The notes beneath the pieces are model-generated. The model made no database searches and was not told the DNA's origin. It saw nothing but the letters and a program-made list of their open reading frames with translations. From Alkaliphilus pronyensis (GTDB taxonomy: Bacteria; Bacillota; Clostridia; Peptostreptococcales; Natronincolaceae), in NCBI RefSeq assembly GCF_009017275.1, contig NZ_WBZC01000018.1:1-40643 (forward strand): 40,643 bases of DNA, in the 5' to 3' direction. The position numbers and the translations under genes were made by a program. Below, piece after piece: positions 27,757 to 36,881 of the stretch; positions within the stretch are counted from its first letter, which is position 1; each line of letters starts with the position of its first letter.

Positions 27757-30113
27757 TGAGAAAGCTAGATATAAGGCTGTTAAGAATGATAAAGGCCTCA
27801 AAGGGACAATTTATATCCATTGCTGTTGTAATAATTCTTGCATTGACTATTTACATATCCTTTAGCATGACATTTGACAACCTGAATAATACAATAGATA
27901 GCTATTACGATATTACAAATTACGGTGACGTTTTTGTAGAGGTCGTAAGAATACCAAAGGCAGCAATAGACCAGCTTTATACAATAGAAGGCATATCAAT
28001 GGCACAAGGTAGAGTAATGGTTGATGTACCATTAAAGGTAGAAAACCCTAATGAGAAGGTAAGAGTTAGGGTTGTATCAATCCCCAAAGAAGAAAAGCCA
28101 ATTAATAAGCTTTTTACAATAGAGGGTAGAGAAGTTAAAAAGCAAATAAAAGCTACCGCAATGCTTAGGCAGTTTGCAGAGGCAAGGGGAATAGGTATAG
28201 GCGATAAAATAACTCCATATATTGCAGGTAGAGAATATCCCTTAGATGTTATAGGTATTGTAGGAAGTCCAGAATATATTTATTTAATGGAAAATGAACA
28301 AAGCATACTACCAGCACCTGAGAAATTTGGAGTTATTTATGTTGGAGAGGATTTTGCACAATCGGTCTTTGGCTATCAGGGTAGCTATAATCAGATAATG
28401 ATAAAAGTAGATGATGAAAGCCTATATAAAATAGATACAATTATTGATGAGATAGAAGACCAATTGGATAGGTATGGAGTAGAAAGAATAATTAAAAGAG
28501 ATGACCAGCTAAGTCATAAGATGATGATGGAAGAATTAGACTCATTAGATAAAATGTCAACCGCAGTACCTGTGTTGTTTTTAATTGTTGCTGGTGTCAT
28601 AATTAATATTATGTTATCCAGAACAGTAAAAAATGATAGAATGGCTATTGGAGTTATGAAGGCATTAGGCTATAATAACATACAAATATTGCAGCACTAT
28701 ATTAAATACTCATTATCTATAGGATTAATAGGTTCGATATTTAGTATTGTATTCAGCATTATGCTTTCAAGAGTCTTTACAAATGTATATATGCAGTACA
28801 TGAATATACCAATTATGAGAACTGAAGTCTACTTTATTTATATCATCTATGGAGTAATTTTCACCAGTATATTTTGTATTTTATCAGGATTAATGGGGGC
28901 AAGAAATGTTCTCAGAATTTTACCAGCTGACTCCATGAGGCCAGAGGCGCCAAAGATAGGAAAAAGAGTATTTTTAGAAAGAATAAAACCAATTTGGAGT
29001 AAGCTAACCTTTAGCTGGAAAATAGTTATTAGAAATATTATGAGAAACAAACGAAGGGCACTTTTCTTAATTATTGGAATTGCTTTAACCTATTCAATAA
29101 CAATGGTACCGATTTTTATGTCATATGTTTTTAGTGACCTGTTTGCAATTCATTATGGTGAGTTTCAAACAATGGATTTTAATATAGATTTTTCTAAGCC
29201 TATGAATAATAATGGAATCAAAGAGCTTTCTAAGGTTATCGACATAGAGCATATAGAGCCTAAGCTTGAATTTCCCTTTGAACTAAATAGAGGCTGGAGA
29301 AAAAAGGTGGTAAGTGTAATTGGACTAAATACTAATACAGAGGTGTATAACTTTACTAGTCCTCAAGATGAAAGCTTTACCCTAAGTCAGGAGGGAATAG
29401 TATTATCTGAAGGATTGGCGGACTCCCTAAAGATTAAAATTGGAGATGAGATAATACTTAAAAATTTTTTACCTAACAAAGAGGATACAAAAATTCAAGT
29501 AACTGGAATAACACAACAATATTTAGGACTAAATGCATATATGAACATTGAAGCAATGGGAAAAATTATAGGTGAAAAGGGTATGATTACAGGGGCATTA
29601 GTGAACTCGTCAGATGATGTTACAGCTAAGCTAAATAATGTGGCAAATATAAATAATATACAATCAGTTGAAGATATGAAAAACAGCTTTTTAGAGTTTA
29701 TGGATATGATTATATATTCAGTCGGATTATTAATGCTATTTGGTGGTATCTTAGGCTTTGCAATAGTATATAATGTGACGATTATAAGCATTAGTGAACG
29801 GCTTATGGAATTTTCATCCCTAAGGGTTTTAGGCTTTGACAAAAATGAGATTTACAAAATGATAACTAGAGAAAACGGATTATTGACACTTCTAGGTATA
29901 ATCATTGGAATTCCTGTTGCATATGGAATGTGTTATGGTATTGCAACCGCCTTCGATACAGATATATTTAGCATTCCAGTAAATATTACTCCAATAAGCT
30001 ATATTATAACAGCAATAGCTACAATTATTTTTGTAACTGTTGCACAGCTAGCTACAATACGAAGAATATATAAGCTTAATTTCATTGATGCTTTAAAGAG
30101 CAGAATTTCTTAG
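27750..30113 (+). CDS. ABC transporter permease with two FtsX domains
   Basis: The 787-residue membrane protein has an N-terminal membrane segment, a large extracellular domain, a first FtsX domain (IINIMLSRTVKNDRMAIGVM, MKALGYNN), a second extracellular region and a C-terminal FtsX domain (ERLMEFSSLRVLGFDKNEI). This is the layout of the duplicated Gram-positive FtsX permeases. ATG 27750 overlaps the ATPase stop by 7 nt; ATG 27756 overlaps it by one base and is also plausible. Substrate unknown (peptide, lipid or antimicrobial). Confidence 0.9.
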   Translation: MVMRKLDIRLLRMIKASKGQFISIAVVIILALTIYISFSMTFDNLNNTIDSYYDITNYGDVFVEVVRIPKAAIDQLYTIEGISMAQGRVMVDVPLKVENPNEKVRVRVVSIPKEEKPINKLFTIEGREVKKQIKATAMLRQFAEARGIGIGDKITPYIAGREYPLDVIGIVGSPEYIYLMENEQSILPAPEKFGVIYVGEDFAQSVFGYQGSYNQIMIKVDDESLYKIDTIIDEIEDQLDRYGVERIIKRDDQLSHKMMMEELDSLDKMSTAVPVLFLIVAGVIINIMLSRTVKNDRMAIGVMKALGYNNIQILQHYIKYSLSIGLIGSIFSIVFSIMLSRVFTNVYMQYMNIPIMRTEVYFIYIIYGVIFTSIFCILSGLMGARNVLRILPADSMRPEAPKIGKRVFLERIKPIWSKLTFSWKIVIRNIMRNKRRALFLIIGIALTYSITMVPIFMSYVFSDLFAIHYGEFQTMDFNIDFSKPMNNNGIKELSKVIDIEHIEPKLEFPFELNRGWRKKVVSVIGLNTNTEVYNFTSPQDESFTLSQEGIVLSEGLADSLKIKIGDEIILKNFLPNKEDTKIQVTGITQQYLGLNAYMNIEAMGKIIGEKGMITGALVNSSDDVTAKLNNVANINNIQSVEDMKNSFLEFMDMIIYSVGLLMLFGGILGFAIVYNVTIISISERLMEFSSLRVLGFDKNEIYKMITRENGLLTLLGIIIGIPVAYGMCYGIATAFDTDIFSIPVNITPISYIITAIATIIFVTVAQLATIRRIYKLNFIDALKSRIS

Positions 30114-30150
30114 AAAAAATTTAAAATCAAAATGTGAGGATGTGAATAGA

Positions 30151-31383
30151 ATGAAAAAGAAGTCAATAATTGCATTATTAGTAATTATTGTATTTGTATT
30201 AGTTGGATTCTACATATTTCAAGGTAATGCTGCACTTGAGGTTGAAACCTATAGTGTTATTGAAGGAGATATAGAAAAATATGTTGAGGAGTTAGCAGTA
30301 GTGGTGGCTAAGGATGCAGGTGGAGTATATACAATGGCTGCTGGTGAAGTTACAGAGGTACCAGTAGAAATTGGAGATACAGTCAAGAGGGGAGATGTAT
30401 TGGCAAAGCTAGATAGTAATCATATAGAGAATCAAATAAAACAACTCCAGGCCCAAAGAAGACTAATAGCTGCACAATATGGAGAAGCAACAAAGCCGAT
30501 AGATTCTAAGGAATTACAAAAGCTAGAGCTAGAAATAGCACTATTAGAAGCAAAAACAAAGCAAACAGAAAAAACAGTAGTCAATAACGAAGCCCTATAT
30601 AAAGCAGGCTCCATAAGTCATCAAGAGCTAATCAATTCACAAATAGCACTAAATACAGAACAAAATAATTTACAGCAAATGAGATTAAGCTTAGAGCTTC
30701 TAAAACAACCAGCATCAAAGAATGTTATAGCACAGTTTGAAGCCCAACTAAGTCAAATTGATACACAAATAGAAGAATTAAAAAGCAATACATCTGACTT
30801 CACTATAACATCACAGCTTGATGGCACAATATTAATGAAGGAGATAGAAAAGGGTAGCTATATTCAGCCAGGCATGAAATTATTCGATATTGGAAATACC
30901 CATAAGGTATATTTAGAAAGTGATATACTAGTTAGTGATATTTCAAATGTGACCGAGGGATCAGAGGTAAAAATATCAAACAAAGACTTAGGAATAGCTT
31001 ATGTAAAAGGAAGGGTTAAAAAAATACATCCCCAAGCCTTTAGCAAAATATCCGATTTAGGAATAGAGCAAAAAAGAGTTAAAGTTGAAATAGAATTGTC
31101 TGTAGCTATTGATAATATTAAGCCGGGCTATGATCTTGATATTAAAATAATTACATATCAGAAGGAAGGAATAAAGCTTATACCTGAAAGCTCAAGGTTT
31201 CAAATGGAAGATAAGGATTATGTCTTTATTATAGAAAATGGTAAAGCTAAGCTTAAGGAGGTTCAACTAGGCATAGAGAGTGAAAGGCAAGTAGAGGTTA
31301 TTTCAGGCCTAGAGGTGGGTGATGTGGTTATTGTTACTCCAGATACTGATTTAGAAGAAGGAGCAGCTGTAAAAACCAGATAA
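30151..31383 (+). CDS. membrane-fusion (HlyD/RND adaptor-like) efflux protein
   Basis: From ATG 30151 the protein has 410 residues: an N-terminal membrane anchor (IIALLVIIVFVLVGFYIF), a biotinyl-lipoyl half (GEVTEVPVEIGDTVKRGDVL), a long coiled-coil hairpin (about residues 90-210), the second half-motif (DGTILMKEIEKGSYIQPG) and beta-barrel domains. It completes an ATPase-permease-adaptor efflux unit. A GTG at 30142 is an alternative start. Adaptors in Gram-positives link MacB-type permeases to the cell wall side; substrate unknown. Confidence 0.88.
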   Translation: MKKKSIIALLVIIVFVLVGFYIFQGNAALEVETYSVIEGDIEKYVEELAVVVAKDAGGVYTMAAGEVTEVPVEIGDTVKRGDVLAKLDSNHIENQIKQLQAQRRLIAAQYGEATKPIDSKELQKLELEIALLEAKTKQTEKTVVNNEALYKAGSISHQELINSQIALNTEQNNLQQMRLSLELLKQPASKNVIAQFEAQLSQIDTQIEELKSNTSDFTITSQLDGTILMKEIEKGSYIQPGMKLFDIGNTHKVYLESDILVSDISNVTEGSEVKISNKDLGIAYVKGRVKKIHPQAFSKISDLGIEQKRVKVEIELSVAIDNIKPGYDLDIKIITYQKEGIKLIPESSRFQMEDKDYVFIIENGKAKLKEVQLGIESERQVEVISGLEVGDVVIVTPDTDLEEGAAVKTR

Positions 31384-31502
31384 GTAATTTAAGGAAAACA
31401 TCACATAACTACATAAATAATTAAAACAGTTGAAGTTTTATGAAAACTAGACCATAATAGTAATAGAGGTTTTTTAATATTGCATATAAAAGGAAGGTAA
31501 TT

Positions 31503-32672
31503 ATGTCTGAAAACATTACTAGAATATATTTAGACGATAGGGAGATTATTTTAATAGGAACAGCCCATGTATCAAAGCAAAGTGCTGAAGAGGTAAAGGA
31601 AATTATACTAAAAGAAAAACCAGACTCGGTTTGTGTAGAATTAGATCAGCAAAGATATCAAGCTATTGTAGATGGAAGCAAATGGAAAGACATGGATATA
31701 TTTAAGGTTATTAAAGAAAAAAAAGCAACCTTTCTTTTAATTAATCTTGTAATATCCTCATTCCAAAAAAGAATAGCTAAGCAATTCAATATAAAGGCAG
31801 GACAGGAGATGATACAGGGTATCGAATCTGCTAAAGAGATAGGTGCTAACCTAGTTTTGGCAGATAGAAGCATACAAATAACCTTCTCAAGAATATGGCA
31901 TGGAATTGGATTAAAGGGTAAGGCACAGCTAATGCTTCAAATTTTCCTTAGTATTTTCAATGATGATACCATATCAGAGGAGGAATTAGAAAAGCTAAAG
32001 TCTCAAGATATGTTAAACTCAATGCTAAATGACTTTACAGAAGCCTTTCCCAAATTAAAGATTCCCTTAATTGATGAGAGAGATCAGTATCTTGCACAAA
32101 AAATAAAAGAAGCACCAGGGAATAAGGTGGTTGCAGTATTGGGGGCAGCCCATGTTCCAGGCATAAAAGAAGAAATAAAGAGGGAGAATGACTTAGCAGC
32201 ACTTTCAAAAGCACCAAAAAGATCTAAGCTTCCTAAAATTATTGGCTGGTCAATACCTATACTAATATTAAGTATTATTGCTTATACCTTCTATGTAAAT
32301 AGATCGGCAGGTATAGATCAAACAATGAGCTGGGTTCTATGGAACGGAATTTCATCAGCCATTGGAGCAGCAGTTTCATTGGGCCATCCCTTCACTATAA
32401 TTACAGCATTTGTAATAGCACCAATAAGCTCATTAAATCCACTATTGGCAGCAGGGTGGTTTGCTGGTATAGTAGAAGCATATTTTAGACGTCCAAGCGT
32501 AGCAGATTTTGAACAGCTTTCAGAGGATGTTTACACCCTAAAAGGCTTTTGGAAAAATAAAGTTACACGTATACTACTGGTTGTGGCTTTAACTAACCTT
32601 GGCAGCTCAATAGGCACATTTATTGGAGGGGCAGATGTAGTACGTTTATTTATAAAACAGATTATGGGATAA
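31503..32672 (+). CDS. TraB/PrgY-family membrane protein
   Basis: The 389-residue protein has the TraB domain: LIGTAHVSKQSAEEV at the N-terminus, SVCVELDQQRY, and a second conserved GAAHVPGIKEEI. The C-terminal third holds four or so membrane segments. PrgY/TraB proteins of enterococcal plasmids limit pheromone activity, and the domain resembles metal-dependent (Tiki-type) proteases; chromosomal copies in Clostridia and archaea have no assigned job. It stands alone between promoterless flanks and a terminator. Confidence 0.85.
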   Translation: MSENITRIYLDDREIILIGTAHVSKQSAEEVKEIILKEKPDSVCVELDQQRYQAIVDGSKWKDMDIFKVIKEKKATFLLINLVISSFQKRIAKQFNIKAGQEMIQGIESAKEIGANLVLADRSIQITFSRIWHGIGLKGKAQLMLQIFLSIFNDDTISEEELEKLKSQDMLNSMLNDFTEAFPKLKIPLIDERDQYLAQKIKEAPGNKVVAVLGAAHVPGIKEEIKRENDLAALSKAPKRSKLPKIIGWSIPILILSIIAYTFYVNRSAGIDQTMSWVLWNGISSAIGAAVSLGHPFTIITAFVIAPISSLNPLLAAGWFAGIVEAYFRRPSVADFEQLSEDVYTLKGFWKNKVTRILLVVALTNLGSSIGTFIGGADVVRLFIKQIMG

Positions 32673-32710
32673 ATATTTATTATGTAAAATCATATATAGA
32701 GTTAAATATA

Positions 32711-32749
32711 AAAGTATTTTGGCATTTTTAAAAAGCAAAATACTTTTTT
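32711..32749 (+). terminator. terminator after the TraB-family gene
   Basis: AAAGTATTTTG (32711-32721) pairs perfectly with CAAAATACTTT (32736-32746), and the T-run continues for three more bases. Confidence 0.8.
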
Positions 32750-32843
32750 CTTTCTAAAAGTAAACATGATCTTTACGACAGGGAACTATTTTCTAGCCTA
32801 TACGTCTAAAAAGTAAGAATACACATTTAAGGAGTTGAAGAAC

Positions 32844-34061
32844 ATGAGAAGATTAAGCTTAATATTGGTTATTCTAATGGTTATTTCTTTAGCAGCATGT
32901 AATGGCATTACAGACACAGACGTGGACAATATTGAGTATGAAAAGATTGATGAAAAGTTAATAAGTGGCAATACAGAGTTTGCCTTTGATATTTTTAAAG
33001 AAGCAAATAAAGAAGATCAAAGGGATAATGTTTTCATCTCGCCAATTAGCATATCAACAGCCCTTTCCATGACATATCAAGGTGCTAAGGGAGCAACTAA
33101 AGAAGGTATGGCGGAGGCATTAAATTACAAAGAAATTGAAACTGACAAACTGAATAATAGCTATAGAGAACTACTGAAATATTTAGAAAACATAGATAGC
33201 AAAGTTGAGCTTAATATCAGCAATTCCATCTGGGCAAGAAAAGGAGAAGCCTTCAACAAAGCATTTCTTGATGTAAATAAAGAGGTATTTAATGCCCATG
33301 TAACAGATTTAGATTTTTCAGATGCCAATGCTGCAAACACAATCAATGATTGGATTAAGGATGCTACAAATGAAAAAATAGATAAAATGATTAATCCACC
33401 TATCCCTCAAAATGTATTAATGTACCTTATTAATGCCATATACTTCAAGGGAGAATGGACTAATGAGTTTCAAAAGGATCGTACCTTTGATGGAAAATTC
33501 TATAGTGAGGATGGAAATGTTAGAGATATAAAAATGATGAGCAGGAATGATTCTGTAGAGTATGGAGAAGGAGATGGGTTTAAGGCAGTTAAATTACCAT
33601 ATGGTAATGGCAAAACTGCAATGTATTGTATACTTCCAAATGAAAATACCTCCATTAATAGTTTTATTGAGGATTTAGATGCAAATAAGTGGAGGGATAT
33701 AAGAGAAAGTATCTCAGAAAAAGAAGATGTAGTACTTCAAATACCAAGATTTAAATTGGAATATGGTATAAAAGAATTAAATGATAGCTTAACGAATTTA
33801 GGTATGGGAGAAGCTTTTACTGGAGATGCTGATTTTTCAGATATAAGAGAGGGTATATTTATAAATAAAGTATATCATAAAGCAGTAATCGAAGTTAATG
33901 AAGAGGGTAGTGAAGCTGCGGCAGTTACAGTGGTGGAGATGGCTGAATCAGCCGCTATGGATCAAATCAGCTTTATAGCTAATCGACCATTTATTTTTAT
34001 TATTGCAGAAGAAGAACTAGGAACAGTACTCTTCATGGGTAAGTTATTAGATATTAAATAA
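32844..34061 (+). CDS. serpin-family protease inhibitor, lipoprotein
   Basis: From ATG 32844 (GGAG nine bases upstream) the protein has 405 residues. A lipobox (SLAAC) follows a short signal peptide, so it is anchored to the outer face of the membrane. The serpin fold is complete: NVFISPISISTALSMTYQGA, LINAIYFKGEWTNEF and the C-terminal NRPFIFIIAEEELGTVLFMGK. The hinge EEGSEAAAVT fits an inhibitory serpin. By counting from the hinge the P1-P1' bond is near E-S-A, suggesting a protease that cuts after small residues; the loop is about two residues longer than in human alpha-1-antitrypsin. Confidence 0.93.
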   Translation: MRRLSLILVILMVISLAACNGITDTDVDNIEYEKIDEKLISGNTEFAFDIFKEANKEDQRDNVFISPISISTALSMTYQGAKGATKEGMAEALNYKEIETDKLNNSYRELLKYLENIDSKVELNISNSIWARKGEAFNKAFLDVNKEVFNAHVTDLDFSDANAANTINDWIKDATNEKIDKMINPPIPQNVLMYLINAIYFKGEWTNEFQKDRTFDGKFYSEDGNVRDIKMMSRNDSVEYGEGDGFKAVKLPYGNGKTAMYCILPNENTSINSFIEDLDANKWRDIRESISEKEDVVLQIPRFKLEYGIKELNDSLTNLGMGEAFTGDADFSDIREGIFINKVYHKAVIEVNEEGSEAAAVTVVEMAESAAMDQISFIANRPFIFIIAEEELGTVLFMGKLLDIK

Positions 34062-34067
34062 AGTATA

Positions 34068-34382
34068 CTATTTAGGTTTGAAATTTATATCTGCTTTTTC
34101 TGGTATAACAGGAGGGGGTGAAGGTGGTCCCGCAAGTGGATGCCTCGGAGCATGGACTACAGTAATACTATTAAGTATTACCTCCCTCTCTATTAGTTGT
34201 CCCTTCTCATTAAACTTTTCACGTATCTCAGCCCTTGGCACTACCACAGTTACTTCATGTGGTATATCTGGGTTTGTGTTTCTACTCATTTCTATATCCA
34301 ATGGTTTTAATTGTACCTTCACATAATCCGATTGTACTTCTTCATTTTTAAAAACCCTAGATAAAACTGATTTTATAGACAC
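34068..34382 (-). CDS. protein of unknown function with proline-rich tail
   Basis: This 104-residue protein is not one I recognise. It is supported by GGGAGG before its GTG start and by normal codon use. It is soluble, with a probable beta-rich middle (HEVTVVVPRAEIREKF, LIEREVILNSITVVH) and a proline-rich C-terminus (PLAGPPSPPPVIPEK). It converges on the serpin gene, six bases from its stop, without a visible terminator between them. Confidence 0.6.
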   Translation of the reverse strand: MSIKSVLSRVFKNEEVQSDYVKVQLKPLDIEMSRNTNPDIPHEVTVVVPRAEIREKFNEKGQLIEREVILNSITVVHAPRHPLAGPPSPPPVIPEKADINFKPK

Positions 34383-34521
34383 TTTATTATCCTCCCTTCA
34401 ATAAAGCCTATTCAAGTATATTAAAAAAGGTGATAAAGAAATTGGTCATTACAATTACTAGAAATATTGTAAAAAAACAATGCTAATAATTAACAATATT
34501 AAACCCTTTTTAAAAAATACA

Positions 34522-34538
34522 TGTCGAAAAAGCTCGAA
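34522..34538 (+). promoter_or_regulatory. tandem Spo0A-box-like sites before the HD-GYP gene
   Basis: A perfect 0A-box heptamer TGTCGAA (34522-34528) is followed ten bases later by GCTCGAA (34532-34538). One-turn spacing is common at Spo0A targets. The rest of the 34383-34716 gap is AT-rich with no further feature I can support, and no c-di-GMP riboswitch is seen. Confidence 0.4.
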
Positions 34539-34716
34539 CAAAAGAAAAAGGATAATGTCGTAATTTGGCGAATAGAGTTATGTGCTAGCATAGATAACAA
34601 AAAAATAACTAAAGTAGCAAAGTAGTTTTAATCATATAGCATTCATTAGATTCTATCTATAAATAACTACTTTATTAAACCAAATTCCAAAAAGAGACAA
34701 AAAAAGGGGTGGACTA

Positions 34717-35760
34717 ATGAAGAAATATATTCTTACGAGGGATGCTAAAGATGGAGAAATTGTTGCTGACGATGTATATATAGATCTATATAACATCCCT
34801 GTAATATTAAAGAATAGCGTTATAAATGAGTATATTAAAAAAAAGCTATTGGATTTTAACATATCACATATTTACGTGTTAAGGGATACGAAAGAGTCCA
34901 TTGAAAATCATAATGAATATAGTGAAACGATTGTTGAAGAATACACACAATTAGTTAAAGAAATGAAGGGTGTTTTTTCAAATATTGCAAGGGGCGGCAA
35001 GCTTGAATCAAATGACATTCAAAGTATAGCCAATAAATTATTAAACAGCTCAGAAAACATATGTAAAATAGTCGAAGCATTACATAAATTCGATAATATA
35101 GATGAATATACCTATAGACACTCCATCAATGTGGCACTTTATTCAATGTTTATTGGTAAATGGCTAGGCTTAGAGAAAAAAGAAATAATGCATGTTATTG
35201 AAGCCAGCATACTACATGATATTGGTAAAGCAAAAATTCCTAAAGAGATATTAAATAAAAAGGAAGCCTTAAGTAAAGAAGAATTTGATATTATAAAAGA
35301 ACACGCAACCATTGGCTATAATATAATCGAAGAGTATAGTTGGCTTGATTATAAGGTGAAGCAAGGTGTTTTGCAACACCATGAAAGAGAGGATGGAAGT
35401 GGCTATCCCTACGGACATAAAGGAGAAAAAATATGCTTATATGCTAAGATTATTGCTGTTGCAGATATATATGATGCATTAACCTCAGAGAGGGCTTACA
35501 AGCCTCGGAAAACTCCCTTTGATTCCTTTGAGGAAATTATTAATATTGGATATAATAAGCTCGACATTGCAGTTGTCAGAACCTTCCTAAATAACATAGC
35601 ATCATTTTATTCTGGTACTAAAGTAAGGTTGAATAATGAAGAAGTAGGAGAGATTATCTATTTACCACCTAATAATATAATTTCTCCAGTTATAAAAGTT
35701 AAAGATATATACATTGACTTAAAAAAACACACAATTTACAAAATAGCTGAAATATTATAA
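34717..35760 (+). CDS. HD-GYP domain phosphodiesterase
   Basis: The 347-residue protein has an N-terminal DUF3391-like region and a C-terminal HD-GYP domain with all signature residues: RHSINVALYS, the HD pair at 167-168 in LHDIGKAKIP, HHEREDGSGYP (221-231) with the GYP triad, and VADIYDALTSERAYKP. HD-GYP enzymes hydrolyse cyclic-di-GMP. No signal peptide or membrane segment is seen, so it is cytoplasmic. The start follows AAAGGGGTGG. Confidence 0.92.
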   Translation: MKKYILTRDAKDGEIVADDVYIDLYNIPVILKNSVINEYIKKKLLDFNISHIYVLRDTKESIENHNEYSETIVEEYTQLVKEMKGVFSNIARGGKLESNDIQSIANKLLNSSENICKIVEALHKFDNIDEYTYRHSINVALYSMFIGKWLGLEKKEIMHVIEASILHDIGKAKIPKEILNKKEALSKEEFDIIKEHATIGYNIIEEYSWLDYKVKQGVLQHHEREDGSGYPYGHKGEKICLYAKIIAVADIYDALTSERAYKPRKTPFDSFEEIINIGYNKLDIAVVRTFLNNIASFYSGTKVRLNNEEVGEIIYLPPNNIISPVIKVKDIYIDLKKHTIYKIAEIL

Positions 35761-35838
35761 TTACCTAAACACTATCTATAGGCAGTAGTGACTACCAATT
35801 AATATATAGTAAAATTTAACAAATATCCACTAATAGAG

Positions 35839-35876
35839 CACTATATATGTTAATATAAATATATAGTGTTTGTTTC
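35839..35876 (+). terminator. terminator after the HD-GYP gene
   Basis: CACTATATAT (35839-35848) pairs perfectly with ATATATAGTG (35859-35868), followed by TTTGTTTC. Confidence 0.6.
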
Positions 35877-35967
35877 ATTAATAAATAAAACTAAAATATC
35901 TTTTAAGGTGTAAATAATAGTTAATAATACTAAAGTATATAATTAATAATGGAAAGAAGAGATAAAA

Positions 35968-36252
35968 GTGAAGGATTATGTAATAGAGCAAATTATTAAA
36001 GTAGCAAATAAATACAAAATTGATAAAATAATATTATTTGGTTCCCGTGCCAAAGGTGAAAATACTAACACTAGTGATTATGACTTAGCAGTTTTTTGCC
36101 ATCAGCTATCACCAACAGAAAAGGCATTGTTTTGCTGTGATTTAGAAGAAATAAATACATTAAAAAAAATAGATGTAGTGTTTATAGATGACAATATAGA
36201 TGAAAAGCTTATGGAAAACATTTTAACAGAGGGAGTTGTGATTTATGGGTAA
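35968..36252 (+). CDS. mntA: MntA-type minimal nucleotidyltransferase antitoxin
   Basis: The 94-residue protein has the exact GSX10DXD motif of MntA: G25-S26, ten residues, then D37-Y38-D39 in SDYDLAVF. Such minimal nucleotidyltransferases add AMP to the partner HEPN toxin and silence it (type VII toxin-antitoxin). It starts at GTG after AAGAAGAG. It overlaps the HEPN gene by 8 nt, and here the antitoxin comes first. Confidence 0.85.
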   Translation: MKDYVIEQIIKVANKYKIDKIILFGSRAKGENTNTSDYDLAVFCHQLSPTEKALFCCDLEEINTLKKIDVVFIDDNIDEKLMENILTEGVVIYG

Positions 36253-36631
36253 ATTTAAAACTAAGCGGGTTAACTATAAAAAGGCACTGGATAGATTAAA
36301 GGAGGCTGCTGAAGAATTTAATAATACCACCAGTGATGTTGTTCGAGATGGTCTTATTCAGAGATTTGAGTTTACATATGAGCTTTCATGGAAAACAGCA
36401 AAAGAGTACCTAGAAGATGTAGGTATTACAGATAAAAATTCTCCTAAAGCAGTTATAAAAGAGATTTATGCTCAAAAACTAATTGATAACGAAGAAAATT
36501 GGCTACTAATGTTAAATGATAGGAATATGACCTCTCATGTATACAAAGAGGAAATGGCAGAGGAAATAGCAGAAAGAATAGTAAGGAAATACATCCAAGA
36601 GTTTGAGCTGCTTTTAGAAAAGCTACAATAG
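36245..36631 (+). CDS. hepT: HEPN (HI0074/HepT-like) toxin of a type VII system
   Basis: The 128-residue helical protein is of the HI0074 family. It contains RNMTSHVY (residues 93-100), an exact RX4HXY motif: R93 and H98 form the HEPN ribonuclease site and Y100 is the tyrosine that the partner transferase modifies. The stop codon lies inside a 25-nt stretch identical to part of the L,D-transpeptidase pseudogene at 39831, so the end of the gene has probably been altered by insertion or recombination. Confidence 0.85.
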   Translation: MGKFKTKRVNYKKALDRLKEAAEEFNNTTSDVVRDGLIQRFEFTYELSWKTAKEYLEDVGITDKNSPKAVIKEIYAQKLIDNEENWLLMLNDRNMTSHVYKEEMAEEIAERIVRKYIQEFELLLEKLQ

Positions 36632-36667
36632 CCAGCGGTAAAATAAGCCTTCACTCACCCTTAGGCT
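36624..36667 (+). repeat. 44-nt copy of L,D-transpeptidase sequence
   Basis: Bases 36624-36648 are identical to 39831-39855, and the next 19 match at 12 positions. The repeat supplies the stop codon of the HEPN gene and the left arm of its terminator. At 39831 the same bases encode YTIASGKISSPSPLGY of a transpeptidase, so this copy is the fragment. Confidence 0.8.
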
Positions 36668-36677
36668 TTTTTTATTT
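36645..36677 (+). terminator. terminator after the HEPN gene
   Basis: AAGCCT (36645-36650) pairs with AGGCTT (36663-36668), followed by TTTTTATTTT. It lies in the duplicated transpeptidase fragment; base differences from the other copy make the stem. Confidence 0.65.
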
Positions 36678-36881
36678 TGACTACATAAGTTTTAAACACA
36701 ATTTTATGATTGCACTGTCACCCAAGTTACTTTTTATGATCGGTGTTTGCATTATAATTACTATGGAAGAGATTTGATTTCCCTATTAGAATACTAAATA
36801 ATATTGATACTTTCAATTGTACCTTTTTAATCCAATCAATTAGAATGAATAAGACACAAAAACTTATTAGGAGGGAACAAA

